A DNA stretch of 64,000 nt from Liquidambar formosana (taxonomy: Eukaryota > Streptophyta > Magnoliopsida > Saxifragales > Altingiaceae): the NCBI GenBank assembly GCA_039720395.1, contig CM077828.1, positions 27,756,717 through 27,820,716 on the forward strand, in the 5' to 3' direction. The position numbers and the translations under genes were made by a program. The notes under the pieces are model-generated. The model saw only the letters and a list, made by a program, of their open reading frames with translations, had not been told where the DNA came from and made no database searches. The stretch's first letter is position 1. Each line of letters starts with the position of its first letter. Positions 11,637 to 22,269 of this stretch are shown piece after piece.

Positions 11637-12366
11637 TTAGCTATTCCATATATGTTGAAAGCTCCCCCTCACCATGTTGCTGATAGTATAAAGAGTTGGG
11701 TGCCAAGTATGGAAATGTAGTCTCATCAAAGACCACATGTCTTGAAATATAAACCCTGCTAGATGGTGGATGGAGGCAACGATACCCTTTGTGGCGGTCA
11801 CTGTAGCCGATAAAAACACATGGGAAGGATCAAGGATCAAATTTGTTGTGGGCGTAGTTGCGTAGATAAGGAAAGCACCTACAACCAAAAACACGAAATG
11901 AGGTATAGTCAGGATATCGATCAAATAACTTCTGATATGGTAATTCCATTTTATGAATCAAGGATAGCATCCGATTCATGAGAAACACAGCAGTGGTGAA
12001 ACTCTCAACCCAATAGCATTTTGGTAATCCACTATTATATAGCATAGTTAAGCCCATTTCACAGATAGTTCTATGTCGCCGTTCAACCACACCATTTTGC
12101 TCCGGCGTCCCTGGACATGATTCTTGTAAAAGAATTCCATGAGTTTGGAGATGATCAAGAAATTCAGTTTTAACAAACTCACCCCCACAATCTGATTGAA
12201 AAATTTTTATTTTCCTTTTGAATTGTCGTTCGACATATTTCTCAAATTTTAAGTAACAGGAAAAGAATTCAGACTTGTGTCCTAAAGGAAATATCCAAGT
12301 GAATCGAGTGAAATCATCCATAAAGCTAACATAATAGCGAAATTTTTGAATAGAGAAAATCGGCAC
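11637..12366 (-). pseudogene. Copia element 1 integrase core, broken
   Basis: The minus strand encodes the D-D-E integrase core: FMDDFTRFTWIF with the first Asp, QSDCGGEF with the second, and EQNGVVERRHRT with the Glu (12330-12050). The conserved downstream YWVESFTTAVFLMNRM and the FGCRCFPYLR block follow. The frame is continuous from 12366 to 11830 and shifts near 11830-11924. A stop upstream separates it from the GAG-pre-integrase part. Confidence 0.9.
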
Positions 12367-12543
12367 TAGGCCCCATAAGTCACAATGAATTTTTTCAAAT
12401 GGTTCAGTACAAGTAGATAAAGATGCAGAGAAAGGAAGTTTTTTTTATTTTCCAATCTGGTAACTTTCGCAAACATGATTGCGTTTATTCCAAGTATCCA
12501 CACGGATTAAACCTTTATTCTCTAGAAACTTGACTACTTTAGA

Positions 12544-13020
12544 TTACGTGTGACCCAATCTTTGATGCCAAACACATTCATTAGTAGTCCTGAACCGATT
12601 TGAAAAAAATGCCATACGTGGAGCTTCCAATGCATAAAGATCACCCTTGCGACTCCCCGTCGCAATCACCATTCCCGTTCTCCTGTCCTTTATCACAAAA
12701 CCAGTAGAAGAGAACTTAAAGTTAAATGGATAGTCACTAGTAAATTGACTTACAGATAAGAGATTTTTCTTCATGTTTGGAACAAGGAGAACATTATTTA
12801 AATCAATATTATCACTCCCAACTCTGCAATTCACAGTACCGAAATGTGTAATAGGTAGAATGTCTCCATTTCCAACCATCACACTATCCCTACCACAATA
12901 AGGTTTTAAATTATGTAACTTACCAGGGTCACCAGTCCTATGGGAAGTAGCACTTGTGTCAGCAAACCACTCAGCATCAAGGTGCTCATTTATATTCAAT
13001 GCAACTAGTGCTTGAGGCAA
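12544..13020 (-). pseudogene. Copia element 1 protease and GAG-pre-integrase segment
   Basis: The motif WFADTSATSH (about 12970-12940) is the aspartic protease signature in a slightly altered form. The segment ends with VWHQRLGHT, the zinc-binding pre-integrase start. A stop after that motif (near 12544) separates it from the integrase core. Confidence 0.85.
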
Positions 13021-13021
13021 A

Positions 13022-14051
13022 TCATTTGGCTGATAAAGATGATTGAAGCGTTCCCAACAACGCAGAGCATCGTGACCTCTCTTTCCACAGATTTGACATA
13101 TGGGGGGTGAGTTGGTGCGACCTCTTGGCAGTGGAACGCTGGAAAGTGTTGGGATGACGGAGGCAGGTTACCTCTGTTCTGCCCAGGAGAAGGAACTCGG
13201 TTCTACCCAGGAGAAGGTCCCCCTCTGCTGCTGCCAGCACCATTCTTATTAGCATGGGTGGCTTGGGTAAAACCACGACCTCTTGAGGAAAAATTGCGAT
13301 GGGAAGATTGAGGTGTTTTTCCTTTGTTCTTGTTATTTGCTCCATTCTGACTAAAAAATGCCAGATTTCCAAGAGAGTTGTGAAATAATCAAGTGCGATT
13401 TTCATAACTTTGCAGCAATGGGACAACATCAATGTAGCTGGGGGTGGGAGGTTTAAGCATAGATGTGGTAAATGCTTCATACTGGGGGCTAGGCCATTAA
13501 GAAGCCAAGACACTTTGCTCTTATCATTAATGGACTTACCAATTGTAGCCAAACCATCACAGCAGTTCTTGAAGTGGCAGATGTAGTCATTCAAAGTGGA
13601 AAAGTTTGATCTCCGCATCATTTGAATTTCTTGGAGCAATTGAAATTCATGTTCAAACGAATTCTGGGCAAATGCATTAGTCAATGCAGCCCACATAGCA
13701 CGGGATGTTTCGAGTCCGACCACAAGACCGAGAACTTCCACTGTATGTGTGCCAGTGATCCAGCCCCGTAACAAGCGATCGGACCATTTCCAATACAAGT
13801 GTTCTGGATTGTGTATCTCCTTCTTGCCATCAGCATCGGTGCCGTATGGGGAGGAGATAGTCTTGCTAGGTTCGGGCCAAGTGCCATCAATGAAACCATT
13901 AAGGTTTTGGCTTTCAATTAATCCCATAACCTGCACTTGCCAAAGCAGGAAATTTGATTAAGTGAATGGAAACAAAATTACCCACATTTAGTGTAGATGG
14001 GTAGGGGTACTGAGTCTCAACAGGAAATGAAGTTGAAGAAGAGGAAGCCAT
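13022..14051 (-). pseudogene. Copia element 1 gag, broken
   Basis: The start codon at 14051-14049 opens MASSSSTSFPVETQYPYPST. The frame shifts near 13940 at the FVSI/WQAQVMGL region and then continues with IESQNLNGFIDGTWPEP, typical of copia gag. A CCHC zinc knuckle (CQICGKRGHDALRC) is read on the minus strand at about 13100-13060 in another frame, so there are further indels between about 13480 and 13130. A homopolymer of A (14067-14093) lies just upstream of the start, in the leader. Confidence 0.85.
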
Positions 14052-14118
14052 GGAAGCTAGTGGGGAAAAAAAAAAAAAAAAAAAAAAAAAAAAGGAATTC
14101 TCTATGTTTTCATAGAGA

Positions 14119-14131
14119 GGCTTTGATACCA
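14119..14131 (-). other. Primer-binding site of copia element 1
   Basis: The minus strand reads TGGTATCAAAGCC immediately after the 5' LTR. It is one base away from the initiator-Met-tRNA complement TGGTATCAGAGC common in plant copia elements. It fixes the element's orientation. Confidence 0.85.
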
Positions 14132-14534
14132 TATAAAAAATAACAAGTTGGGTTGAATTCTCTACCTTTTAGTGAAGGTTAGGGACAGAGTGCATTCATT
14201 TATATAGTATTTACATTGTACATCAATTAGGTAAGTCAACCATAGAGTATCAAAGGAAATTAACCTAAAAGGAATGAAAAGATTTATATACAAGGCTCCA
14301 GCAATCCGTGTATGAGTTGTATCACCTCACTCATGGGCATCAATCATGGGGTCTTGTTTATGAGCAGAGATCAAGGGATCATGATTGAATATATCTTTAT
14401 TTGTATCACCGGCACTATTCATGCCTCTATCCCCATCACCATTCATGCCTTTATCACAACCACTAATCAAGGGATTGCCATGAATCATGTGACTGGAGAT
14501 CTGGTGTTGCACTGTCAAATCCATTTCCTTAACA
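14132..14534 (-). repeat. Copia element 1, 5' LTR
   Basis: 403 bp, partner of 9184-9586, with TGTTAAGG at its outer end on the minus strand. Eleven mismatches with the other LTR point to a moderately young insertion. Confidence 0.95.
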
Positions 14535-15345
14535 CCGGAGGCACCTCAAGTAGCAACTGTTGGAAAGATGGCTACAAAAGAATACGTGGAGAACCAGCAA
14601 CAAAAAATTGCTCAATTGTGTGACCATTAGGAGATGAAGAGGCCCACAGATGCATACATATCAGTGTGGAAATTGACGAGACCACCGACTACCTGCTGTA
14701 GAAAGATTTTAGCAGCAACAATAGTCTACAGTCTTCAAAGTGACACAAAAGGAGTTTTACCCCACAATCGGATGTTAAACATGACCAAGATCCGAGTTTT
14801 AAAGTGGAATACCAGAATTTAATGGAGAGGAACAACAAGAGAAAGTTCTGGGCAGGTCAAACGAAGGAAAGAGTGTTTTCCGGTATCTTGATCTTCCAGA
14901 CTATTGGCTAAATTAGAGATGCAAGTCATCCCCATTATTTAATGACGTTAAGGCCAAATATTAGAAACTTGGTGGAGTTACAGCCATTGTCAATGAAGGT
15001 TGAAGCACAACAGATTCTGCCTGGAAATCGTGCAAGTCAACTTAGGACAGGGCAGCTGCAATCAGATATCGATCAAGGTCGAGGAAATGTTGTGCAGATG
15101 TCTGGAGCAACACCTAATATTTGTGAAGAAACCTAAAACAGCACCTAATTTAAAACAGCAGATATCTGGAAATGTGGTGCAGATATTGATCAAGGTCGAG
15201 GAAATGCTGTGCAGATATTGATCAAGGTCGAGGAAATGCTGTGCAGATATCCGGAGCAATACCTAATATCGTGCAGAAATCTAAAACAGCACCTAATTTC
15301 CAAGGTCATGAGAATAAAATGATTTCTTTGGAGGAAGAGAAAATT
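14535..15345 (+). mobile_element. LTR-element remnant, right part (gag start and internal region)
   Basis: Continues 8731-9183 after the copia insertion. It opens with a short frame at about 14570 (ATGGCTACAAAAGAATACGT), which ends after about 20 codons at a stop. The rest is non-coding and closely matches 34760-35510. Near 15060-15250 a roughly 32-bp unit (GATATTGATCAAGGTCGAGG core) occurs three times. No second LTR is present, so the right end is uncertain. Confidence 0.65.
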
Positions 15346-16304
15346 TTTCTGGAGATAGCACTACCCAAGAGAATTTATTTTTATTTTGAATTTTTCATAA
15401 AATGAACCCGTTCTAGAGTATCGGTCCCTACCACTAATCATCTAATTAATCACATAAGTTTGTTTAAATTGTTAATCCACCTATTGGTTGTTTAGATTAT
15501 AAGATGTTGACTCTACTTTGCTAACTTAGCCCATAATCTAGAAGTTTTGGTAGCCAACTCTTTTTAAATGCATCTTTATGCCTTTAACCACTAAAAGGCA
15601 AAATCAAAGAGAATTTTAAAATAGCCTCTCTGTATTATAAGGGAAAGAAAGCACTAACAACAATTTGGAAACAACTTTGGGAATTATTTAGTCTCCATTT
15701 AGATCTCAGAAAGCAGGAAAATCCTAAAAACTGCTTACAAATGGACTCCCTTTTTAAGGCTTTTCCTAGCTTTTTCCTTCATGCTTTACAAAGATCCAAA
15801 CAGAGGCCTAGGAGAAAGAAATTAAGAAGAATGTTATCATGGAATAAGAAAACCATGTTGAAATAAAAGAAACAGATGTTCACGGCACAGTAATTCACAA
15901 ATCAATTCTAGAACTTTGCCAGCATTTGAGGAATTATTTTATGTGATATCTGTGAGAGATTTTGTCAAAATCCTTATGTGGACCACCACTATATCCATCA
16001 CAAAGCATAAGTATGCAATTTCTTCCAGACTTCAGAACGCAACTAGTTCCTTAAGGGAGTGCGGTAACTTGACCATTGAATCCAAATGTAAACATGTTCA
16101 TATAAAGACCAAAAAAAACCATTTTATACGTAAAAGGGAGAAAGTAATAAGAAAAGATCTCAACTCAACTCATCAAAGCCTCAATCTGGACAGTAATAGA
16201 TATAACTATGGGTGTTAACAAAAGAGGAAATGAATTGCTTTAAGGGTCACATACCAACATAAGGATGGTGTGGGAGTCTTGGATGCACCAGTAGTTAACT
16301 ATAT
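15346..16304. other. Intergenic DNA downstream of CRK-3
   Basis: No gene is supported. A short element at about 15689-15812, with ends GTCTCCATTTAGATCT and GATCCAAACAGAGGC, resembles 42163-42306 and looks like a small TIR element. The part from about 16010 is shared with the 3' flanks of CRK-4 (about 21990) and CRK-7 (about 54830) and so belongs to the duplicated kinase unit. Confidence 0.45.
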
Positions 16305-19300
16305 CTATGAATTTATGAAAACACTATATGGTAACCCCACCCCCTCCCAGTTATCTTCCGAAGAACAAATTTCTTGATGAGACTGAGAACATGAAGCAGA
16401 GGCAACAGATAGCAAATGTGAATCTTCACTTTCTTCCTGGATTTCCGTTAATAAAACATCTAAAAATGGTGGTTCTGTTGGAAAAATATCTTTTTGATCC
16501 CTATCATTCCTCAGCAATTCCACCACTTTTGCCATTGTGGGGCGATAACTAGGTGTAGCTTGTGTGCACAATAATCCCACATGAACCACATGCAAGATCT
16601 TATCCTCCGTTGCATCATCATAGAAACTTCTATCTATTATTTTGTTGATAGTTTTAGCCTTATAATGACTCCATACCTGAATTCAGAAAAAGGGTACTAG
16701 ATATATGGTTAGTCTTACAAAACAAGATCCCATCACTAAAGGAAAATTCTATTATTTCCAGGGAAAAACCAATACCATAGCTAAGAAAATTTGTCCAGGA
16801 TTTGCTCCAATGCCATTGTTGCACCTCTGCCCGGTCATGATTTCAAGTACTAGTACTCCAAAGCTATATACGTCAGCTTTCACTGTTAGACGCCCATGTA
16901 TGACATACTCAGGAGCCATATATCCTCTGCAACACATTCATTTTTTAGTCTAGAGATCTAACAACAAATTTCAAACATTGAACAATCTAAAAAGGGAAAG
17001 TAAGGTCACCACATGGAGAGGAAATCATTCGATTTTTTTCCCAAAACACTCAATGACTGATTCAATTTTTAGAGGGAGTCATTACCAAAGCAGGAAAAAG
17101 AAAAAAAGAGAGTGCAGAAAGTGCTACTAAAAAAATTTGAAACAACATTAATTTTTCAAACAGTAAAGATGATCACATGCATGCAGAAAAATAAATTCAC
17201 CGCAAACATTATGGACAACAAAAAATAGACTCGGTTTTTCAACTTCTATGTAAGAAAGGATGTGATGAATCTATTTCCATGCGATATCCAGGTTGTGCTG
17301 ATGAAATTGAATTTTAAAGCAAATCCAATTGGCCAAGTGGGATTATGATCAAACTTGAATCTGATCCAAGTATTTGGCTGATAATATAAAAGAATAAAGC
17401 CGAAAAATCACAATTCCATATCTTTAGAAGGCATTGTAAAAAATAGGTGTCTGGAATTTATATAGAAATGTTGAATTGAGTTATTGAGCTCTTACAGAGT
17501 TCCAGCTATTCCAGTGCTAAGATGAGTTTGGTCCTCTGCAAAAGATCTTGCAAGGCCAAAGTCAGTTATCTTTGGTTTAAACTTGTCATCCAAGAGAATA
17601 TTACTTGCTTTTATATCTCTATGGATTATTCGGATTTCAGACCCCTCGTGGAGGTAAGAGAGGCCCTCTGCTACCCCTTGAATGATATCAATCCTCTTCT
17701 GCAAGTCTAGAAGCTTGGCTTGATCTTTTTCTGTTTCAAAGAATCAGAACCAAATTAATAAATAGTAAATTTAAAATGAAAGTAAAAAATCATCAAACAT
17801 AAAAAAATCATCAAACATCAATAACACACAATTGATATGATGAAAGATTGAACTGGATCTGTCACTATTAATGACCTAAATTGGCCTATAGATTATTACC
17901 TAGTATATGATTTCGAATGTTATGATGGGATAAAGGCGATGAAAAAATGTTGCACTTAGTCATGTGACGTCCATTGAATACTTCTTTTTAAACCTCCAGA
18001 AATGACCTCATATAGTTCACTTCTTCTAAAAATCAAGCAGCACTTGCTTCCTTCAAAAATAATTTCTCATGAAAATCGCTAGGTTTATTGATCTCAAACA
18101 TGATTTCGAAAACTCTAAAGAAAACTAATTTAGAAGAGCATTATAAGGTACTGTTAGATGTCATTCTTTTTCAAATTATCTTCCAAATACAAGTTATTTA
18201 AAAATTCAAACTAACAAAGAAACAGAGAATAGTCTGGGGAAGAGTAATTTTCATTAAATGTACCAAAAATAAAAAGATCCAAGCTCTTGTTGATGTAGTA
18301 ATCATAAACAAGCAAGCTTTCTGGGCCATCCGCACTGCAACCTAGCAACTTCACCAGATTTTTGTGCCGTACATGGTTGATCAAATTAACTTCTTTGAAA
18401 AACTGATTGTCCCATTGTTTTGTATTTAGAAACAGTCGCTTTACTGCAACTTCTCTTCCACTGGGAAGGACAGCCTACAGCAGCATATAAAGAAAGTCAG
18501 AATTATAATATTAACTAAGTAACCAATTTTCAGGGGTTAGTTTGGTCCTACCTTGTAGACACTTCCATTACTGCCTTGCCCAAGCTTGTTTGATATATCA
18601 AATTTTTTGGTAGCCCTTCTCAACTCCCTGTATCTAAAATTTAGCCTGGTATGAGAAATGATAGCTGATAGTCCTGCTCCACAGGAAACGGCAAAAGAAA
18701 TGAATAACACAGAATACGTCGTTTGACATATATGGTATTCCAAATTTGGAAATAGGACCGGAATTCTTTCTATTAAGCTCACCCTGTAATGATTTATGAT
18801 ATGACGTGCCTAGGTATCCCTTTGATTTCCAGATTGCAATCCCAGTCAATAGTAGGAACCCTCCAAGAACTGAACTCAGTATGATTGATAAGTTCCTACG
18901 TTTGCCTACACATAAGATTTTTGTCATCATAAGCAGTCCAAACATGATAGATGTCAATTAGAAATTTAGAATAACAGAGAGGGGACACAAATCATTACTG
19001 TATTATATAACTTTCTTTAAGAGCCATGCTGCAATTACCACCTCAGCACTTCATTTGAAGCAGAAATATCATTCTATGTTTGTCAATAAAATTTTGGCCT
19101 GGATTCCTATAATTTGTTTTCGTTCCCCAGATCTCTTAGTTCCACATTGTACATTATTAGTTCCTTAGAGTTCTAACTTGATATGTTTCTTGCTGGTTAT
19201 GGGTTCATGTGTAGCATTCCAATTTTTATTCATTTATTTATTTATATATCTTTGTTTACAAAGTAAGCTGGCCATTTTATTTTATTTCTTCCTATGTGAG

Positions 19301-20857
19301 CTGGATTATGGCATTATAAGCCACCAAGACGAGACAGTTTGGTTTTTGTTTCCTTATCTCCTTGTATGCTTACTTATTTACTTTAGTTCTCTATTTTTAA
19401 CAAAATTTGGAGCTGAAGGCAGATGATGGTGAGTGTTTTGGGATGCCAACCTAGTTGGGATTCTTTTTTCCTCTTTGATACTTTTAGCTCTCTTTCTGGA
19501 TTAAAAAAGAAAAAAGAAGAAGTTAGCTGGCCATTGATTCACAGCAGCTATTCCAACCAGGCGGTTGCATTTCATAGCACAAATTTACTCTTGACAATTT
19601 TCATGAACTGTGCCATCTTGAAGCTCAACCTGTTCATGTGATATGGAGCAAATGTCAAACTTAGTTCATGGTGAGGAAACCCAACCCTGAGCTCAAAAGT
19701 CTTCATATTATAACATAGGCATATACATAAGGGAAAGCATATTTCATTGCTATAGGGAATATGCCATAGTAAATCTTCCCTTCACATAGTGCTTCCACAG
19801 TGAAATAACTCCAGTAAAGATCTTGGTCTGGGAATCTAAGAAATTCTAACAGAATGATTACCCAAAAAATGCACCACTGCACAATGATCATACAGCTATA
19901 TAAATCCTAAATTTTTTTCTTGTTTCTTAGATTTTTTTTTTCAATCAGCTCCACATTTAGATTTATTGTGGGAGTAAAATAGCCAAGAATCAAAGAAGAG
20001 TAGATTTCACGGACACTTCCCAAAAACAATTTAACTACTTAGGGGGAATAAAAAAGGTTGTTTGATTGTCTTAAAACAATGCGGAGTGAAAAGCTTTCAA
20101 TGTTACCTGATGAATTAGGGGCAGTCTGGTTCACATTCCAGAAAAGCTCTGTTGAATATCTCATATAACAGCCAGCATTGAGAGCCCGGCCTTCGACAGA
20201 TGGAGAACACGACGAAATCGAAGAAGCAGCAGCTTGAAGGCAAGAATTGCATGTGTTCTCATCCAAGCTCTCCCAACATTGAGCAAGAGCGTATAATGTC
20301 AAACCGGAAATGGATTCTGATGCCACAGCAAACCCACTGCTCCTTCGAGAGGCTAAGCTGACACTCCCAATAACTTTTGTTAACACTTGGTTAAATCTAT
20401 CGGGTTGAGAGGTGCTATTCCCTGAAGAACAGTTTGTGACACTATCTGAATCCAGACCTTGATTGAAGAATGAGAAATTCTCATAGCGGCCAAAACACCC
20501 ATCAAGAAATATCCTTCCTCCTATATGGGGAAAACACTTTAGAATAGTGGACTGGAGTGTATTGAAGCAAAGGCCACAATCAGTAGTGTTAAGGTCTCCA
20601 TAGCACTGAATTAGTCCAAAGACAGCGTTTGGGCCTGTGCCATCAGCAGTGATCCCAAACCCATTCTGGTTTACCTGATTGCTCATATTATACAATGCAG
20701 AAACGGCATTATTAGCAAGAACTGTACTAGAATCAGCCTGTGGCAGCCTGCATACTAAAGCAGCTATGCTTGTTCTAGGGTCAGCCATTGAAGTCCCAAC
20801 AAAGGTTGATGCCATCAAGATAACAACAACCCCACTGATGAATCCTGAAAACCCCAT
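16305..20857 (-). CDS. CRK: CRK-3, intact cysteine-rich receptor-like kinase (DUF26 RLK)
   Basis: Exons: 20857-20107, 18905-18783, 18673-18552, 18474-18264, 17730-17496, 16926-16776, 16676-16305. All introns are GT-AG and phases match; the product is 654 aa. Residues 1-25 are a signal peptide ([18 protein letters not shown]). Two DUF26/Gnk2 domains carry C85-X8-C94-X2-C97 and C194-X8-C203-X2-C206. A membrane span lies at about 256-277. The kinase has the glycine loop GQGSNGSV, Lys344 (VAVK), HRD 439-441, DFG 459-461 and APE 485-487, so it is an RD Ser/Thr kinase of the plasma membrane. The exon pattern and GLSAIISH junction fit the CRK2/CRK3/CRK42-like clade (inferred). CRKs act in stress, redox and immune signalling. 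It is a near-twin of CRK-4 but has an open ectodomain. No regulatory element could be fixed. Confidence 0.93.
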
Positions 20858-22269
20858 GTCTAAAACCCAACAAAATCTAATCTCTCTTCTTGAGAAATCG
20901 GAAGAACACAGAGATCTGAGAGCACCTCTATAAAAAGACTCGAAATCAATTCCTCAACAGAAATTCATTTTTGAGAATGGGAAACTTCAATCCAGCAAGA
21001 ACCCATATCCGAAAATCCTCACAAGGGCAAACCCAATGGCATAAAGGTATCTAGGTGAACCAGAGGTGACAAAACAACTCATATCCAAAGACCCAACTTT
21101 TTATCAATTTTTTTCACAAACTCATCAATAGAAATCCATTTTGAGAATGGGAAACGTCAATCCAGCAAAAACACATACGAGAAAATCCTCATATAAGCAA
21201 ACCCAGTGGCGCAAAAGTATCCAAACGAAGCAGAGGAGACAAAAATGAGACCCGTCAATTCGCGCACCACCCTTCTGGAAGACCACATTGAGGTCGATAT
21301 ATAGAACAGGAAGGATTACTTTTTCAGACGAGTACAGCGAGAGGCACACAGAATTTCTTCACAAGACCCACCAATCCACCATTATCCTCAGAACTATTAG
21401 AGTTCGGACCCGTAATTTGGATCATGCGATAAGTTGAATGTATGCTTCCTTAAAAGTCTCATATTTTGATTGCACGTGTCAAAGTATAAATTCTTTCTTG
21501 CCTAACAATGTCCGCTTGAAATTTTCTATCAATTTTACCAATGACTTCAACGATATTTGGCATCATAACACGCGCAGACCAATTAAAATATTAAAATTTT
21601 CCTATCTAATGCTTACCATCTTAGCAAAATTATTGTGATTGCATTAATAATGGACATACGAAATGAGAGGGATTGGTATGATGACGGTTGGAAAGGAATT
21701 TTGTAAGTTGGTTTGAGTCATGAGTGGACCTCTTTCTCATTGGCCTTGTTCAAGGACATATCCATCACAAAGCTAAGTATGCAATTTCTTCCTGAAGATA
21801 GTAATAGAAAAGCACCCGCCTGCACTCCTAAGAGGAATGCGTGTAATTATCATTTCCTGATATCAAGATCACTCAAACCAAAAATTATTCTAAATTTCAC
21901 TCAAGTCATGCGATATAATTTCAAGCAGCCTCTATGAAATTTTGCATTTTTATTTGACAGTGGCATACTGGAAAAGCTCTTGAATTACCACGCAACTAGT
22001 CCCTTAAGGGAGTGCGGTAACTTAACCATTGAGTCCAAAATGTAAACATGTCCATATAAAGACCAAAAAAAACCATTTGATATGTACGAGGGAGAAAGTA
22101 ATGAGAGAAGATCTCAACTCAACTCAACTCATCAAAGCCTCAATCTGGACAGTAATAGATAAGTATATAACTATGGGTGTTAACAAAAGAGGACATGAAT
22201 TGCTTTAAGGGTCACTTACCAACATAAGGATGGTGTGGGAATCTTGGATGCACCAGTAGCTAACTATAT
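20858..22269. other. CRK-3 promoter region and intergenic DNA
   Basis: No gene is seen. The first 560 bases match the region upstream of CRK-1, including the doubled GAGAATGGGAAAC segment (about 20974 and 21143). From about 21420 the sequence resembles 6120-6490. The right end is the 3' flank of CRK-4. A TATAAAAA string at 20929 is conserved among units but reads TATA only on the plus strand, away from the gene. Confidence 0.45.

Larger units (their letters stand above)
9184..14534 (-). mobile_element. Copia element 1, 5,351-bp Ty1/copia LTR retrotransposon, defective
   Basis: Two 403-bp LTRs (9184-9586 and 14132-14534) differ at 11 positions by my count, about 97% identity. On the minus strand the LTRs start TGTTAAGG and end TTTTTTATA, so the usual terminal CA is lacking. 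The target duplication is 5 bp with one mismatch (CCAGA 9179-9183, CCGGA 14535-14539). Domain order on the minus strand is gag with a CCHC knuckle, protease, integrase, reverse transcriptase, RNase H, which defines Ty1/copia. The gag start and priming site suggest the Retrofit/Ale-RE1 group (inferred). Several stops and frameshifts break the polyprotein. It sits inside an older LTR remnant. Confidence 0.95.

Noticed and set aside
9184..14534. Copia element 1 as an active retrotransposon
   Set aside because: Stops and frameshifts occur in gag, the integrase linker, reverse transcriptase and RNase H.
20929..20936. TATAAAAA conserved upstream of CRK-1, CRK-3 and CRK-4 as a TATA box
   Set aside because: It reads TATAAAAA only on the plus strand, while the genes run on the minus strand. 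The minus strand shows TTTTTATA, which is not a convincing TATA box.
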